A stretch of DNA of 64,000 nucleotides from Opitutaceae bacterium (GTDB taxonomy: Bacteria; Verrucomicrobiota; Verrucomicrobiia; Opitutales; Opitutaceae). The notes under the pieces were generated by a model. That model was given only the letters and a program-made list of their open reading frames with translations, did no database searches and was not told the origin of the DNA. The position numbers were made by a program, and so were the translations under genes. Location: assembly GCA_016795565.1 (NCBI GenBank), contig JAEUGW010000004.1, forward strand, positions 52,471-116,470, written 5' to 3'. This document shows, piece after piece, positions 8,347 through 16,269 of this stretch (the stretch's first letter is position 1; each line of letters opens with the position of its first letter).

Positions 8347-9525
8347 CTAGGCCGGCACCTCGATGGAGAGGGCGAAGCCGCCGCTGGCACGGTTGCCGGA
8401 TTCGACTTTCCCGCCGAGCAGCTCGATGCGCTCGCGCAGGCCGGTCAGGCCGAAGCCGGCGCCGTGTGTGCCGTTGGCGCCGACGCCGTTGTCGGCGAGC
8501 TCGAGGCGGACGCGCGACGGCTCGCGGAAATCGAGACGCACGACGGCGTTCGTGGCGCGAGCGTGTTTGCGGATGTTGGTCAGGCCCTCCTGCGCGGCGC
8601 GGAAGAGGGCGTGCTCGACGGCGGGTGCGAGCGGGCGTGGGGTGCCGTCGATGGCGATGGCGGGCACGGGCTCGCCAAGGGCGGCCAGTTGCTTGACGGC
8701 TTCAGCCAGCGGCGGGCGCGCGGTGTCGGTGCGGAGCGCGCCGACGGAGCGGCGGACGTCATCGAGCGCCTCGCCGGTGAGTTTGGCGGCCTTTTCGACG
8801 GCGGCGCGAGCGTGCTCGGGCCGGGTGGTGATGAGGCCGGCGGCGGCGTCGAGCTGGGTCTTCACGACCGTGAGGTAGTGGCCGACGCCGTCGTGGATCT
8901 CGCGGGCGACGCGGTTGCGCTCGCGGGTGGTGGCGAGGTCCTCGGCCTGGGCCGCGTAGGCGCGGAGCTTTTCATGGGCCGTCTCGATCTCGAGGCGGAG
9001 TTTCTCCTCGCGGGCGCGGGAATCGAGGGCGCGCTTGGTGATGATGGTGAAGGCAATCGTGAAGGCGAAACTGGCGGAGTAGTTGTAGGCGGCCTCGAGG
9101 GCGGCACCCCAACCGAAGTCGAGGCCCCACACCGCGAGGTTCACGCCCAGCAGGTAGGCACCGTTCAGGATGGCATGGCGCCGGGGGAGGTCGAAGATGC
9201 CCTGGCTGACGAGGGGGAGCACAATTATCCCGAAAAAGCCGCGCGACGGGCTCACGAAGATCATCGTCGTGAGCAGGGTGTTTTGGACGAGGTAATAGGA
9301 AACCAGGGCCGTGCGCGGGCCGCCACACTGCACGACATCATTGGACAGGATGCCGAGGGCCGCATAGAGCGCGCCCAAGACGAAGGTGAGGGGCACCATT
9401 CCCGCCGGATTGTAGAATCGGTTGCTGAAAAAGAAGCTGCCGAAAACGCACAGCACAATGGTGCCAAAGGCAAAGGCGCCGTAGAGCGTTCCGGTGCGGT
9501 GGTCGGCCTGGGCTTCGGGGGTCAT
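8347..9525 (-). CDS. NarL-type sensor histidine kinase
   Basis: 392 residues from ATG 9525; a GTG at 9543 would add six. The N-terminal half holds about six membrane segments (residues 10-165) with no large periplasmic domain, followed by a coiled region. The HisKA_3 dimerisation domain has the phospho-acceptor His in REIHDGVGHYL (about 211). The HATPase_c domain shows the N box (HALFRAAQEGLTNIRKHA), DNGVGA and the GFGLTGLRERIELLGG loop. It should autophosphorylate and pass phosphate to the adjacent response regulator. Sensing is probably within or at the membrane; the signal is unknown. Confidence 0.94.
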   Translation of the reverse strand: MTPEAQADHRTGTLYGAFAFGTIVLCVFGSFFFSNRFYNPAGMVPLTFVLGALYAALGILSNDVVQCGGPRTALVSYYLVQNTLLTTMIFVSPSRGFFGIIVLPLVSQGIFDLPRRHAILNGAYLLGVNLAVWGLDFGWGAALEAAYNYSASFAFTIAFTIITKRALDSRAREEKLRLEIETAHEKLRAYAAQAEDLATTRERNRVAREIHDGVGHYLTVVKTQLDAAAGLITTRPEHARAAVEKAAKLTGEALDDVRRSVGALRTDTARPPLAEAVKQLAALGEPVPAIAIDGTPRPLAPAVEHALFRAAQEGLTNIRKHARATNAVVRLDFREPSRVRLELADNGVGANGTHGAGFGLTGLRERIELLGGKVESGNRASGGFALSIEVPA

Positions 9526-9599
9526 GGGTGAGGAGACTACCACGCCCGCGCAGCTTGGCGATATAGGAAGGAAGTCATGGTGGGGTCATGCATCGCCCA

Positions 9600-9632
9600 G
9601 GAAACTTGTAACGTATTATATTACGAGTTTCC
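9600..9632. promoter_or_regulatory. Palindrome with GTAAC-N7-ATTAC core
   Basis: Twelve-base arms (9600-9611 and 9621-9632) pair with one mismatch around the loop CGTATTATA. The 17-bp core is GTAACGTATTATATTAC (9608-9624). Three other places in this window show a palindrome of the same core length (near 22531, 39288 and 53837). It lies upstream of the histidine kinase gene and may be an operator. A related half, GTAATATAATA (9675-9685), abuts the left end of the insertion sequence. Confidence 0.45.
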
Positions 9633-9686
9633 GGAGCGATAGAGCCGTGGGAGACTGAACTGCTGGGGAAATGTGTAATATAATAG

Positions 9687-9712
9687 GGCAAGTGTCACAT
9701 GATGCAGGTCAG
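9687..9712 (+). repeat. IS left terminal inverted repeat
   Basis: Matches the reverse complement of 10977-11002 exactly over 26 bp and contains TGTCACATGATGCAGG. A diverged second copy follows at about 9731-9752 (AGTGCCAGTTGATGCAGG). The transposase stop codon lies within that inner copy. Confidence 0.85.
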
Positions 9713-9728
9713 GAAATGTTGGAAAAAA

Positions 9729-10937
9729 TCAGTGCCAGTTGATGCAGGTCAGCTTGGCCTGGAAGCCTCGGCGAGCGGCGGGTGAATAAGGCTGCTCGAG
9801 CAGGAGCGGTTGGCAGTGGGGCTCGGAACGGCGCAAGCCGTAGCAGCGGATGAGCGAGGCGGTGAGGTCAACCTCGAGGCGGACCAGCCGGTGGGCGCAG
9901 GTGGCGGGCAAGGCCAGGCGTTGACCGAGCACAGCGATGTTCGCGCGGTCGTCGCAACGTCGCAGATAGATGATCGTGCCGGGGGCGAGCTGGCGCAGGT
10001 CCAGGTGGCCGCTGGGTGGCAAGGGCGTGCGGGGCGCCGGGTGGCCGCAGCGGGCACGGCGCGCACACCAAGCGGCGGCAAAGCGGTCGCTGGTCTGTTG
10101 CAGGGCGGGGGCGTCGGGATGGTGGAAGCGCTGCCAGACCTTCTGCTGCCACAAGCCGTTGAAACTCTCGATGAGGTTTTGGACGCCATGCTCGGCCGGC
10201 GGGGCAAAGACCGGCGTGACGCCCAAGGCCAGGCAAAACCGAGTGACCGCCCCGAAGATGTCGGGCCGGTTGCGCGCGCCTTGAAAAACCGCACCGTTGT
10301 CGAACTGCACATAACGGGGCCGGCCGTGTTGCCGCCACGCCGAGAGCAGGCCTTGGCAGACATGAGCAGCCGACGAACGTTCGGCGACCCAGGCTCCGGC
10401 GACTGGCGACCACAAGGAGCGGATGGTGAGGACCTGCACGAACGGTCCGTCCTCGATGCGCAAATCCTCGATGTAGTCGCAGCTGTCCAGATCGGCCTGG
10501 CGTGCCGCCACCGCCGGCAGATACCAGCCTGGTGGCGGCGGCGATCGCCGCAGGCGGCGAGACTGTCCCACCAGTCCTTCGGCCACCAACACTCGCCCGA
10601 TCGTGCGCACGCTCGGGCAGGCCGCTCCCAGTCTGGCGTGCAGTTGCTCATGAATGGCCCCTGCGCCCACAAAGCCAAGGGCTCCCTGGGCCAGGTCTGC
10701 ACGCTGGGCCACAATCGCCCGGCGGACAGGTTCGGTGCAGCGATGCGGACATCGGCGTGGAGCATGAGAACGATCAGACCAATCCACGCTGGGTAAGGCG
10801 CGCCCATGGGCGCGCCTTACCCAGCGCTGCACCGTGGACAACGCCACCTTGAACTTCCGCGCTACCTCACGCAGTGGCCTCCCTCGACGCACCGCGGCTA
10901 CCATCAACCTACGTTCACGCTGGATATCTTGCTTCAC
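9729..10937 (-). CDS. IS transposase with HTH and DDE integrase core
   Basis: 402 residues from a GTG start. An N-terminal helix-turn-helix (RPLREVARKFKVALSTVQRW) is followed by an HTH_29/32-like region and an rve-type DDE catalytic core. Plausible catalytic acids are an Asp in DLDSCDYIEDL, the Asp in VQFDNGAVF and the Glu in NLIESFNGLW. The protein should cut and join the ends of its own element. Length and layout fit IS481-like families; IS3/IS30-type relatives cannot be excluded without a profile search. The frame is intact, so the element may still be active. Confidence 0.88.
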   Translation of the reverse strand: MKQDIQRERRLMVAAVRRGRPLREVARKFKVALSTVQRWVRRAHGRALPSVDWSDRSHAPRRCPHRCTEPVRRAIVAQRADLAQGALGFVGAGAIHEQLHARLGAACPSVRTIGRVLVAEGLVGQSRRLRRSPPPPGWYLPAVAARQADLDSCDYIEDLRIEDGPFVQVLTIRSLWSPVAGAWVAERSSAAHVCQGLLSAWRQHGRPRYVQFDNGAVFQGARNRPDIFGAVTRFCLALGVTPVFAPPAEHGVQNLIESFNGLWQQKVWQRFHHPDAPALQQTSDRFAAAWCARRARCGHPAPRTPLPPSGHLDLRQLAPGTIIYLRRCDDRANIAVLGQRLALPATCAHRLVRLEVDLTASLIRCYGLRRSEPHCQPLLLEQPYSPAARRGFQAKLTCINWH

Positions 10938-10976
10938 CCACCAGCCCTAACCTGACCTCCATCATCTGGCACTTAT

Positions 10977-11002
10977 CTGACCTGCATCATGTGACACTTG
11001 CC
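10977..11002 (-). repeat. IS right terminal inverted repeat
   Basis: Contains CCTGCATCATGTGACA and is the exact inverted match of the left end. A diverged inner copy lies at about 10949-10970 (CCTCCATCATCTGGCA). It marks the junction with the beheaded LuxR-type gene. Confidence 0.85.
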
Positions 11003-11203
11003 GTATTAAGTGACATTGCCTTGGGCGAGCCGCTCACCGCGGCGGAGCAGGACGTGCTCGCCTACGTCTGCGCCGGCTACAGCAACAAGGAGATCGCCGT
11101 CCTGCTGGGTAAGGCCGAGCCCACGGTGAAGCACCAGGTCAGTGCCTGCCTCCGCAAGTTCGGCCTCTCCTCCCGCACGCGGCTGATGGCGCTGCTGCGC
11201 TGA
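11003..11203 (+). pseudogene. LuxR-type HTH regulator, 5' end removed by IS
   Basis: The frame encodes about 60 residues of a GerE/LuxR helix-turn-helix (LTAAEQDVLAYVCAGYSNKE, then EPTVKHQVSACLRKFGLSSR) and is nearly identical to the intact 78-residue protein at 19268-19504, including long stretches of DNA. The first 18-20 residues and the start codon of the paralogue have no counterpart; instead the frame runs back into the insertion sequence. TTG 11021 could start a shortened protein, or the gene may be dead. It lies just upstream of the sigma factor gene, so the insertion may have changed control of the cassette. Confidence 0.72.
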
Positions 11204-11277
11204 AGGCGCCGCCGGGGCTATGACCGCCTTTGGGCTGGCGAGGGGGTGCGGGCTGGGGTAGGGTGGGCCCTCATCCC

Positions 11278-11817
11278 GTGAAACCACCGCCCGAGAAACC
11301 CGCGCCGCCTGAGAAATGGTTCCAGGACGAGGTGCAGCCGCACGGTCCCTCGCTCAAGGCGTGGCTGCGCGGGCGCTTCCCGGCGGTCCGCGACGTGGAC
11401 GACGTCGTGCAGGAGTCCTACCTGCGCATCTGGCAGGCGCGGGCACGGCAGCCGATCGACTCGGCCAAGGCCTTCCTCTTCCGCATCGCCCGCAACCTTG
11501 CCCTCGACACCCTCCGCCACGAACGGCACTCGCCCATCAATGCCGTAACAGATTTGTCCCGGCTGATCGTCTTAGAGGACAAGCCCGATGCCGCCGCCAC
11601 CGCCGCCCGCCAGCAGGAGATCGACCTGCTGGTGGAGGCGATCGACGGCCTCCCGGCCCGTTGTCGTGAAATCTTCATCCTCCGCAAACTTCGCGGTGTC
11701 TCCCAAAAGGACATCGCGGCCCGCCTCGGGCTCTCCGAGCAGACCGTGCAGGTGCAAGCCGCCCGCGGGCTGCGGCGCGTGGCCGAGTCGCTCCGCCGCC
11801 GCCTGAGCCGACCATGA
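11278..11817 (+). CDS. FecI-like ECF sigma factor
   Basis: 179 residues from GTG 11278 (the frame stays open to TTG 11230). Region 2 is visible in DVDDVVQESYLRIWQ and the following FRIARNLALDTLRHER. Region 4 contains LPARCREIFILRKLRGVS and a helix-turn-helix KDIAARLGLSEQTVQVQ. The protein should direct RNA polymerase to promoters of the downstream receptor when released by the FecR-like protein. Its stop overlaps the FecR start (ATGA), which implies translational coupling. Together with an STN-type receptor this is the standard layout of FecI/FecR/FecA-type cell-surface signalling. Confidence 0.92.
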   Translation: MKPPPEKPAPPEKWFQDEVQPHGPSLKAWLRGRFPAVRDVDDVVQESYLRIWQARARQPIDSAKAFLFRIARNLALDTLRHERHSPINAVTDLSRLIVLEDKPDAAATAARQQEIDLLVEAIDGLPARCREIFILRKLRGVSQKDIAARLGLSEQTVQVQAARGLRRVAESLRRRLSRP

Positions 11818-12896
11818 ACGCGCGTCCCGCCACCGTCCGTCCCCCGTCCTCCGCCATCGAGGCGGCCGCCGCCGATTGGGTCACCCGCTGCGATGCGGGC
11901 CTGACCGCGGCGGAGCAGCAGATTTTCCAGGACTGGCTGGCGGCGGACGCGCGCCATGCCGAGGCCTTTGACCGCCTGTCCGAGGCGTGGGCGGTGTTCG
12001 ACCGCGTGCAGGAAGGCGGCGCCATCAGCGCGGTGCTGGCGGGCCTGGAGCGGCGCGCGCGCCAGCGCCGGACCCGCCGCGTGCAGGCGGCGGCGGCCGC
12101 CGCCGTGGTGATTTTCGCCGCCCTGCTGTGGGTGCGCCTGGATGAACCGACGCTGGAGCCGGCCCGCGAGGACCGCAGCCGGCTCGCCGTCAACGACCGC
12201 ATTCGCCGGTTGCCCGACGGCTCCATCGTGGAGCTGAAGCCCGGGGCCGAGATCGCCGTCCACTACGAGCAGGCCGACGCCCGCCGGGTGACACTGGTGC
12301 GGGGCGAGGCATTTTTCCGCGTGGCGAAGGATGCGACGCGGCCGTTTTTCGTCGAGTCCCAGGGCATCACGGTGCGCGCCGTGGGCACGGCCTTCTCGGT
12401 GCAGGCGCAGGCGACCGCCGTCGAGGTCGTGGTCAAGGAGGGCGCCGTGGATGTCGGGCGCAATACCGCCACCACGAGCGACGCCAATCCGCTGCGGCTC
12501 GGCGCGGGCCAGAAGGTGGTTTTCCCCATGATGCTGCTGCGGCCCGCCATGCGCGTCCCGGGGACGACCGCCGCCACCTCCGCCACGACGGCCGCCGAGC
12601 CAGCCGCCGAGCCGACGGTCGAGACCCTGTCGGAGAACGACTTGGAGCAGCGCCTGTCTTGGCGCGACACCCGGGAAGTGTTCAGCAACACCACTCTGCA
12701 CGAGGCGGCGGCCCGGCTGAACCGCCAGAACATCACCCAGATACTCATCAAGGATCCGGCCGTGGGCCGGCTGCGCGTGGACGGCTATTTCCGCTCCGAC
12801 AACCCCGAGGGCTTCGTCCGCATCGTCGAGCAGAGCTTCGGCCTCCAGGCCGAGGACCTCGACGGCCACACCCTCCTGTTGCGCGCCCGGCCCTGA
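11814..12896 (+). CDS. FecR-like anti-sigma factor
   Basis: 360 residues. The cytoplasmic N-terminal DUF4880-like domain (about 16-65, with TAAEQQIFQDWLAADARHAE) should bind the sigma factor. One membrane helix spans about 91-109. The periplasmic FecR domain (about 128-215) includes VRGEAFFRVAKD and RAVGTAFSV. The C-terminal region (about 260-358) resembles the STN/DUF4974-type fold that contacts the receptor. By analogy with FecR, it carries the signal from the outer-membrane receptor to the sigma factor. The stop is followed by a gap of 126 bp before the receptor gene. Confidence 0.91.
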   Translation: MNARPATVRPPSSAIEAAAADWVTRCDAGLTAAEQQIFQDWLAADARHAEAFDRLSEAWAVFDRVQEGGAISAVLAGLERRARQRRTRRVQAAAAAAVVIFAALLWVRLDEPTLEPAREDRSRLAVNDRIRRLPDGSIVELKPGAEIAVHYEQADARRVTLVRGEAFFRVAKDATRPFFVESQGITVRAVGTAFSVQAQATAVEVVVKEGAVDVGRNTATTSDANPLRLGAGQKVVFPMMLLRPAMRVPGTTAATSATTAAEPAAEPTVETLSENDLEQRLSWRDTREVFSNTTLHEAAARLNRQNITQILIKDPAVGRLRVDGYFRSDNPEGFVRIVEQSFGLQAEDLDGHTLLLRARP

Positions 12897-12934
12897 GGGC
12901 GCGGGCGGCGGGGCAGCGGTGGCCGAAAAATAGT

Positions 12935-12962
12935 TGTAACAGATTTGGCGCGCCGGGGCGTC
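12935..12962 (+). promoter_or_regulatory. Possible ECF promoter before STN receptor
   Basis: TGTAAC at 12935 and GTC at 12960 are spaced roughly like an ECF-type -35/-10 pair, about 60 bp before the receptor ATG. This is a weak match. A similar GTAACAGATTTG string also occurs inside the sigma gene near 11547, which argues for caution. Confidence 0.22.
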
Positions 12963-13022
12963 AGCTTCTATTGCAACCCCACCTTCGGCCCCCGGCCGAC
13001 GAGCTCCTTACACCTACCTACC

Positions 13023-16000
13023 ATGACAGCCCACACCCTCATCCGTAGATTCAGCGCGTTGGCGGCCCTGCTGGCCCTGACGCTGGCCGCCCCGGCCCAA
13101 GCCCCCGCCACCAAGAGCTTCAACGTCCCCGCCGACCTGGCGACCAAGGCCATCCAGGCGTTCTCCGGCCAGTCCGGCGTCGAGGTGCTCGTGCCCACCG
13201 AGGCGGTGAAGGGTGTCCGCACCCACGCCGTGACGGGCGAGATGACGCCGCGCGCGGCACTGGAGAAGATGATGGCCGGCACCGGCCTCACCGTCATCCA
13301 GGATGAGAAGACCGGCGCCCTCGGGCTCCGCGCCGACCCCGCCGCGGCAAAAAACGGCGAAAGCCGCGCGGCTGACGCCGACGCGGTGGTCACTCCGAGA
13401 ACCCTGACCAGAGCGATCAAGCTGGAAACCTACACGGTGCTCGGCACCCGCATCCGCCAGACGGAGAGCGAGGGTCCGTCCCCGGTTTCGACCTACAACT
13501 CGGAATACATCCGCGGCAGCGGTGCCTTCACCCTGGCCGACTTCCTCAACCAGATCCCCCAGGTCTACAATGGCATCTCCACGGGCCGCGGCAGCACGCC
13601 CAACGAGCTGAACCCCGAGTTCGGCCAGCGCAGCGAGTCCACCTCGCCCGCCTTCAACTTTGTTCTCGGCTCCGCTGCGGCCCCCGCGGCCCAGACCGGT
13701 GTGTCGGGTGTGTCGCTGCGCGGTCTCGGCGCCGGCTCCACGCTGGTGCTCGTGGACGGTCGTCGCGGCCCGCGCTCGGGTGCGGGCAATCGCTCCTCCG
13801 ACACCCGCCAGGGCTTTTTCGACCTGAACACCATCCCGCTCGGCATGGTGGAGCGCATCGAGGTCATCACCGACGGGGCCTCGGCCATCTATGGCGCCGA
13901 TGCGGTCGCGGGCGTGATCAACATCATCCTCAAGAAGAACTGGTCCGGCACGGAGGTCAGCGGCAACATGCGCATCGCCGAGCATGGTGGCGGCCGCGAG
14001 CGCAACGCGTCGATCACCCACGGCTTCAGCTTCGGCAAGCTGAGCGGCTCGGTCACGTTGGACTACTTTGATCGCGGCAGCCTCAAGGCCTCCCAGCGCT
14101 CCTTCTCGGCGGAGCAGAACCACACCGCCATCCCGGCGGGCACGTTGCTTTCGACCGGCGCGGTGCAAAACGGTCGCGACTACCGCCTCCTCTGGGGCTA
14201 CCCCGCCGTCTTCCAGGCCTCGGGCGGCACCGTCCCGGGCACGTTCAATGCGATCCCCGGGGTGCGCGTGGTGCTGCTGCCGGATGGCACCGTGGCGATG
14301 CCCGGCCTCTCGGCGTTCATCCCCACGAACACCGTCGTCCCGCCCGCGAGCGTCGTGAATGCGTCCGGCCAGCGGCGCACCAGCACCACCGAGTTTCTCG
14401 ACCTGATCCCCGAATCCAAGCGTTCGGGCGCGGCGGCCAACTTCACCTACCGGATCAACGACCGGTTTGATGCGTTTGCGGGTTTCCGGACCAGCGAGTC
14501 GCGCACCGAGACCACCGCGCAGCTGTCCGCCAACTCCATCACCGGCGGCTTTGGCACGCCCGCCGTCCTCCTGGCGGCCTTCAATCCCTTCAACCAGAAC
14601 GTCCAGGTCGGCATGGTGCTGCCTGAGTTCGGCCCGGAATACCAGAAGGTGAAGACGCTGTCCGACAGCGTGAACGGCGGCATCCGCGGCCGCATGGGCG
14701 AGACCTGGCAGTTCGAGCTCTCCGGCAGCTGGGACCACCAGAAGAACCGCCAGCTCACGCGCCTGTGGAACGGCGCGGGCTTCTCCAACCTGCTGAACCA
14801 CGCCGATCCCACCCAGCGCTTCAACCCCTTCATTGATTACCGCGCGCCCGGCGCGCCCTCGCAGGCCGCGCTGCTGGAGCAGCTGGCGGTGTATCCCAAC
14901 ATCCGCTCCGAGGTGGAGCAGACCGGCTTCGACTTCAACGCGGATGGTGACGTGGTGGAATTCTGGGGCGGCCCGATCAAGCTGGCCTGGGGCGGCTCCA
15001 CCAGCAAGGCGGAGGTCGAGACGCGGAACGTGAACTACTCCCTGATCGCCGCGCCGGTGGCCACCATCGTCGACCAGAGCGCCAGCCAGACCACCAACGC
15101 CCTGTATGCCGAGGTCGCGGTGCCCCTCGTCGGCAAGGCCAATGCCAAGCCCTTCGCCACCCGGTTCGAGCTCCAGGCCGCCGGCCGCTACGAGGAAGTC
15201 GGCCCGTTCTCCAAGTCGGTGCCCAAGCTGGGCTTTGCCTGGTCGCCCGTGCAGTCCGTGTTGCTCCGCGCCAGTTGGAGCGAGAGCTTCCGCGCCCCGT
15301 GGGTGACGGAATACATGGTCCAGCAGACGCCGCTCACCTCGACGCTCACTGATCCGCGCCGCACGCCGACCTCCACCACCGGCGTCTCGGTCACCCGCGG
15401 CTCCAACCCCGCCTCGCAGCCCGAGCTTTCTGAAAGCACCTTAGTGGGCCTCGTCTATGAGCCGAAGTTCGCCAAGGGCCTGAGCCTCCAGGTGAACTTC
15501 TATGAGACGGAGCAGACCAACACGCTGCAGCTGCTCTCGGCCCAGAACATCGTGAACAACGAGGCCCTGTTCCCGGGCCGGATCACGCGCGCCGCGCCGG
15601 ACGCCACCGACATCTCCCTGAACCAGCCGGGCCGCATCACGGCCGTGGAGGCGCAGTTCATCAATTTCGGCCGCATCCTCAACCGCAGCGCCGACATCCT
15701 CGTGGACTACACCCTGCCGTGGGAAACCTATGGCCACTGGCGGATGAACGTCGGTGCCAGCCGCACGCTCGATTCGATCCGGCAGCTCGCCCCGAACCAG
15801 CCCCCCGTCGTGCTCGAGGAGGACACCAGCTCGCCGCCGCCGTGGAAGCTCAACGCCGCCGTCTTCTGGCGCAAGGGCGGTTGGAACGCCTCGGCCTTCC
15901 TGTGGTATCTCGGTGAGTTCCAGTCCAACAACTCCGGCAACACACTCGTGGCGGACAACACCGCCATCAAATACTATCCCACCCCGGCCGTCACGAAGCT

Positions 16001-16199
16001 GGACCTGCGCGCCAGCTACGAATTCACGAACGGCGTCTGGCGCGGCTATGGCAAGGGCCTGCGCCTAGGCGTGGGTGTGAACAACGTCTTCGACAAGGAG
16101 CCGCCCTTCTCCGACACGGTCTGGGGCTACAACGCCGCGCTGCACAGCCAGCTCACGCTCGGCCGGGCCTACGAGCTGTCGTTCGTGCTGCCGTTCTAA
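13023..16199 (+). CDS. TonB-dependent receptor with STN domain
   Basis: 1058 residues from ATG 13023, with a signal peptide ending near APAQA. An STN (secretin/TonB N-terminal) signalling domain follows at about 32-85 (SFNVPADLATKAIQAFSGQS). The plug domain contains SGVSLRGLGAGSTLVLVDGR and IYGADAVAGVINIIL, and the C-terminal barrel ends in the typical aromatic residue (SFVLPF). It should import a large ligand across the outer membrane, powered by TonB, and signal substrate occupancy to FecR. The substrate is not evident; siderophore, peptide or glycan are possible. The 5' frame extends to 12945, but the signal peptide fixes the start. Confidence 0.94.
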   Translation: MTAHTLIRRFSALAALLALTLAAPAQAPATKSFNVPADLATKAIQAFSGQSGVEVLVPTEAVKGVRTHAVTGEMTPRAALEKMMAGTGLTVIQDEKTGALGLRADPAAAKNGESRAADADAVVTPRTLTRAIKLETYTVLGTRIRQTESEGPSPVSTYNSEYIRGSGAFTLADFLNQIPQVYNGISTGRGSTPNELNPEFGQRSESTSPAFNFVLGSAAAPAAQTGVSGVSLRGLGAGSTLVLVDGRRGPRSGAGNRSSDTRQGFFDLNTIPLGMVERIEVITDGASAIYGADAVAGVINIILKKNWSGTEVSGNMRIAEHGGGRERNASITHGFSFGKLSGSVTLDYFDRGSLKASQRSFSAEQNHTAIPAGTLLSTGAVQNGRDYRLLWGYPAVFQASGGTVPGTFNAIPGVRVVLLPDGTVAMPGLSAFIPTNTVVPPASVVNASGQRRTSTTEFLDLIPESKRSGAAANFTYRINDRFDAFAGFRTSESRTETTAQLSANSITGGFGTPAVLLAAFNPFNQNVQVGMVLPEFGPEYQKVKTLSDSVNGGIRGRMGETWQFELSGSWDHQKNRQLTRLWNGAGFSNLLNHADPTQRFNPFIDYRAPGAPSQAALLEQLAVYPNIRSEVEQTGFDFNADGDVVEFWGGPIKLAWGGSTSKAEVETRNVNYSLIAAPVATIVDQSASQTTNALYAEVAVPLVGKANAKPFATRFELQAAGRYEEVGPFSKSVPKLGFAWSPVQSVLLRASWSESFRAPWVTEYMVQQTPLTSTLTDPRRTPTSTTGVSVTRGSNPASQPELSESTLVGLVYEPKFAKGLSLQVNFYETEQTNTLQLLSAQNIVNNEALFPGRITRAAPDATDISLNQPGRITAVEAQFINFGRILNRSADILVDYTLPWETYGHWRMNVGASRTLDSIRQLAPNQPPVVLEEDTSSPPPWKLNAAVFWRKGGWNASAFLWYLGEFQSNNSGNTLVADNTAIKYYPTPAVTKLDLRASYEFTNGVWRGYGKGLRLGVGVNNVFDKEPPFSDTVWGYNAALHSQLTLGRAYELSFVLPF

Positions 16200-16218
16200 G
16201 ATCCGCGTCATTATCTCG

Positions 16219-16250
16219 CCGCCGCCGCGCAACCAATCGCGCGGCGGCGG
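16219..16250 (+). terminator. GC hairpin after receptor gene
   Basis: CCGCCGCCGCGC (16219-16230) pairs perfectly with GCGCGGCGGCGG (16239-16250) around an 8-base loop. No T-run follows, so it may attenuate or process the transcript between the receptor and the thioredoxin-like gene rather than fully terminate it. Confidence 0.45.
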
Positions 16251-16269
16251 ATCAGTCAGCTTCCCTCTC

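Larger units (their letters stand above)
9687..11002. mobile_element. Insertion sequence, IS481-like, about 1.3 kb
   Basis: 26-bp perfect inverted repeats (9687-9712 and 10977-11002) bound one minus-strand transposase gene. Inside each end is a second, diverged copy of the same repeat (around 9731-9752 and 10949-10970), so each terminus is a tandem pair. If the true tips are the TGT/ACA trinucleotides typical of IS481, the element is 9693-10996. No clear direct target duplication is visible in the flanks. The right end sits in the 5' region of a small LuxR-type gene, which has lost its start. Confidence 0.85.

Noticed and set aside
9687..11002. A direct target duplication around the insertion sequence
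   Set aside because: Left flank (ataatag) and right flank (gtattaag) are not direct repeats; the matching GGCAAG/CTTGCC bases are inverted and belong to the ends.
10874..11203. A 109-residue gene running from the IS into the LuxR-type sequence
   Set aside because: The first 43 codons are IS terminal DNA read by chance; only the part after 11003 matches the LuxR-type twin at 19268.
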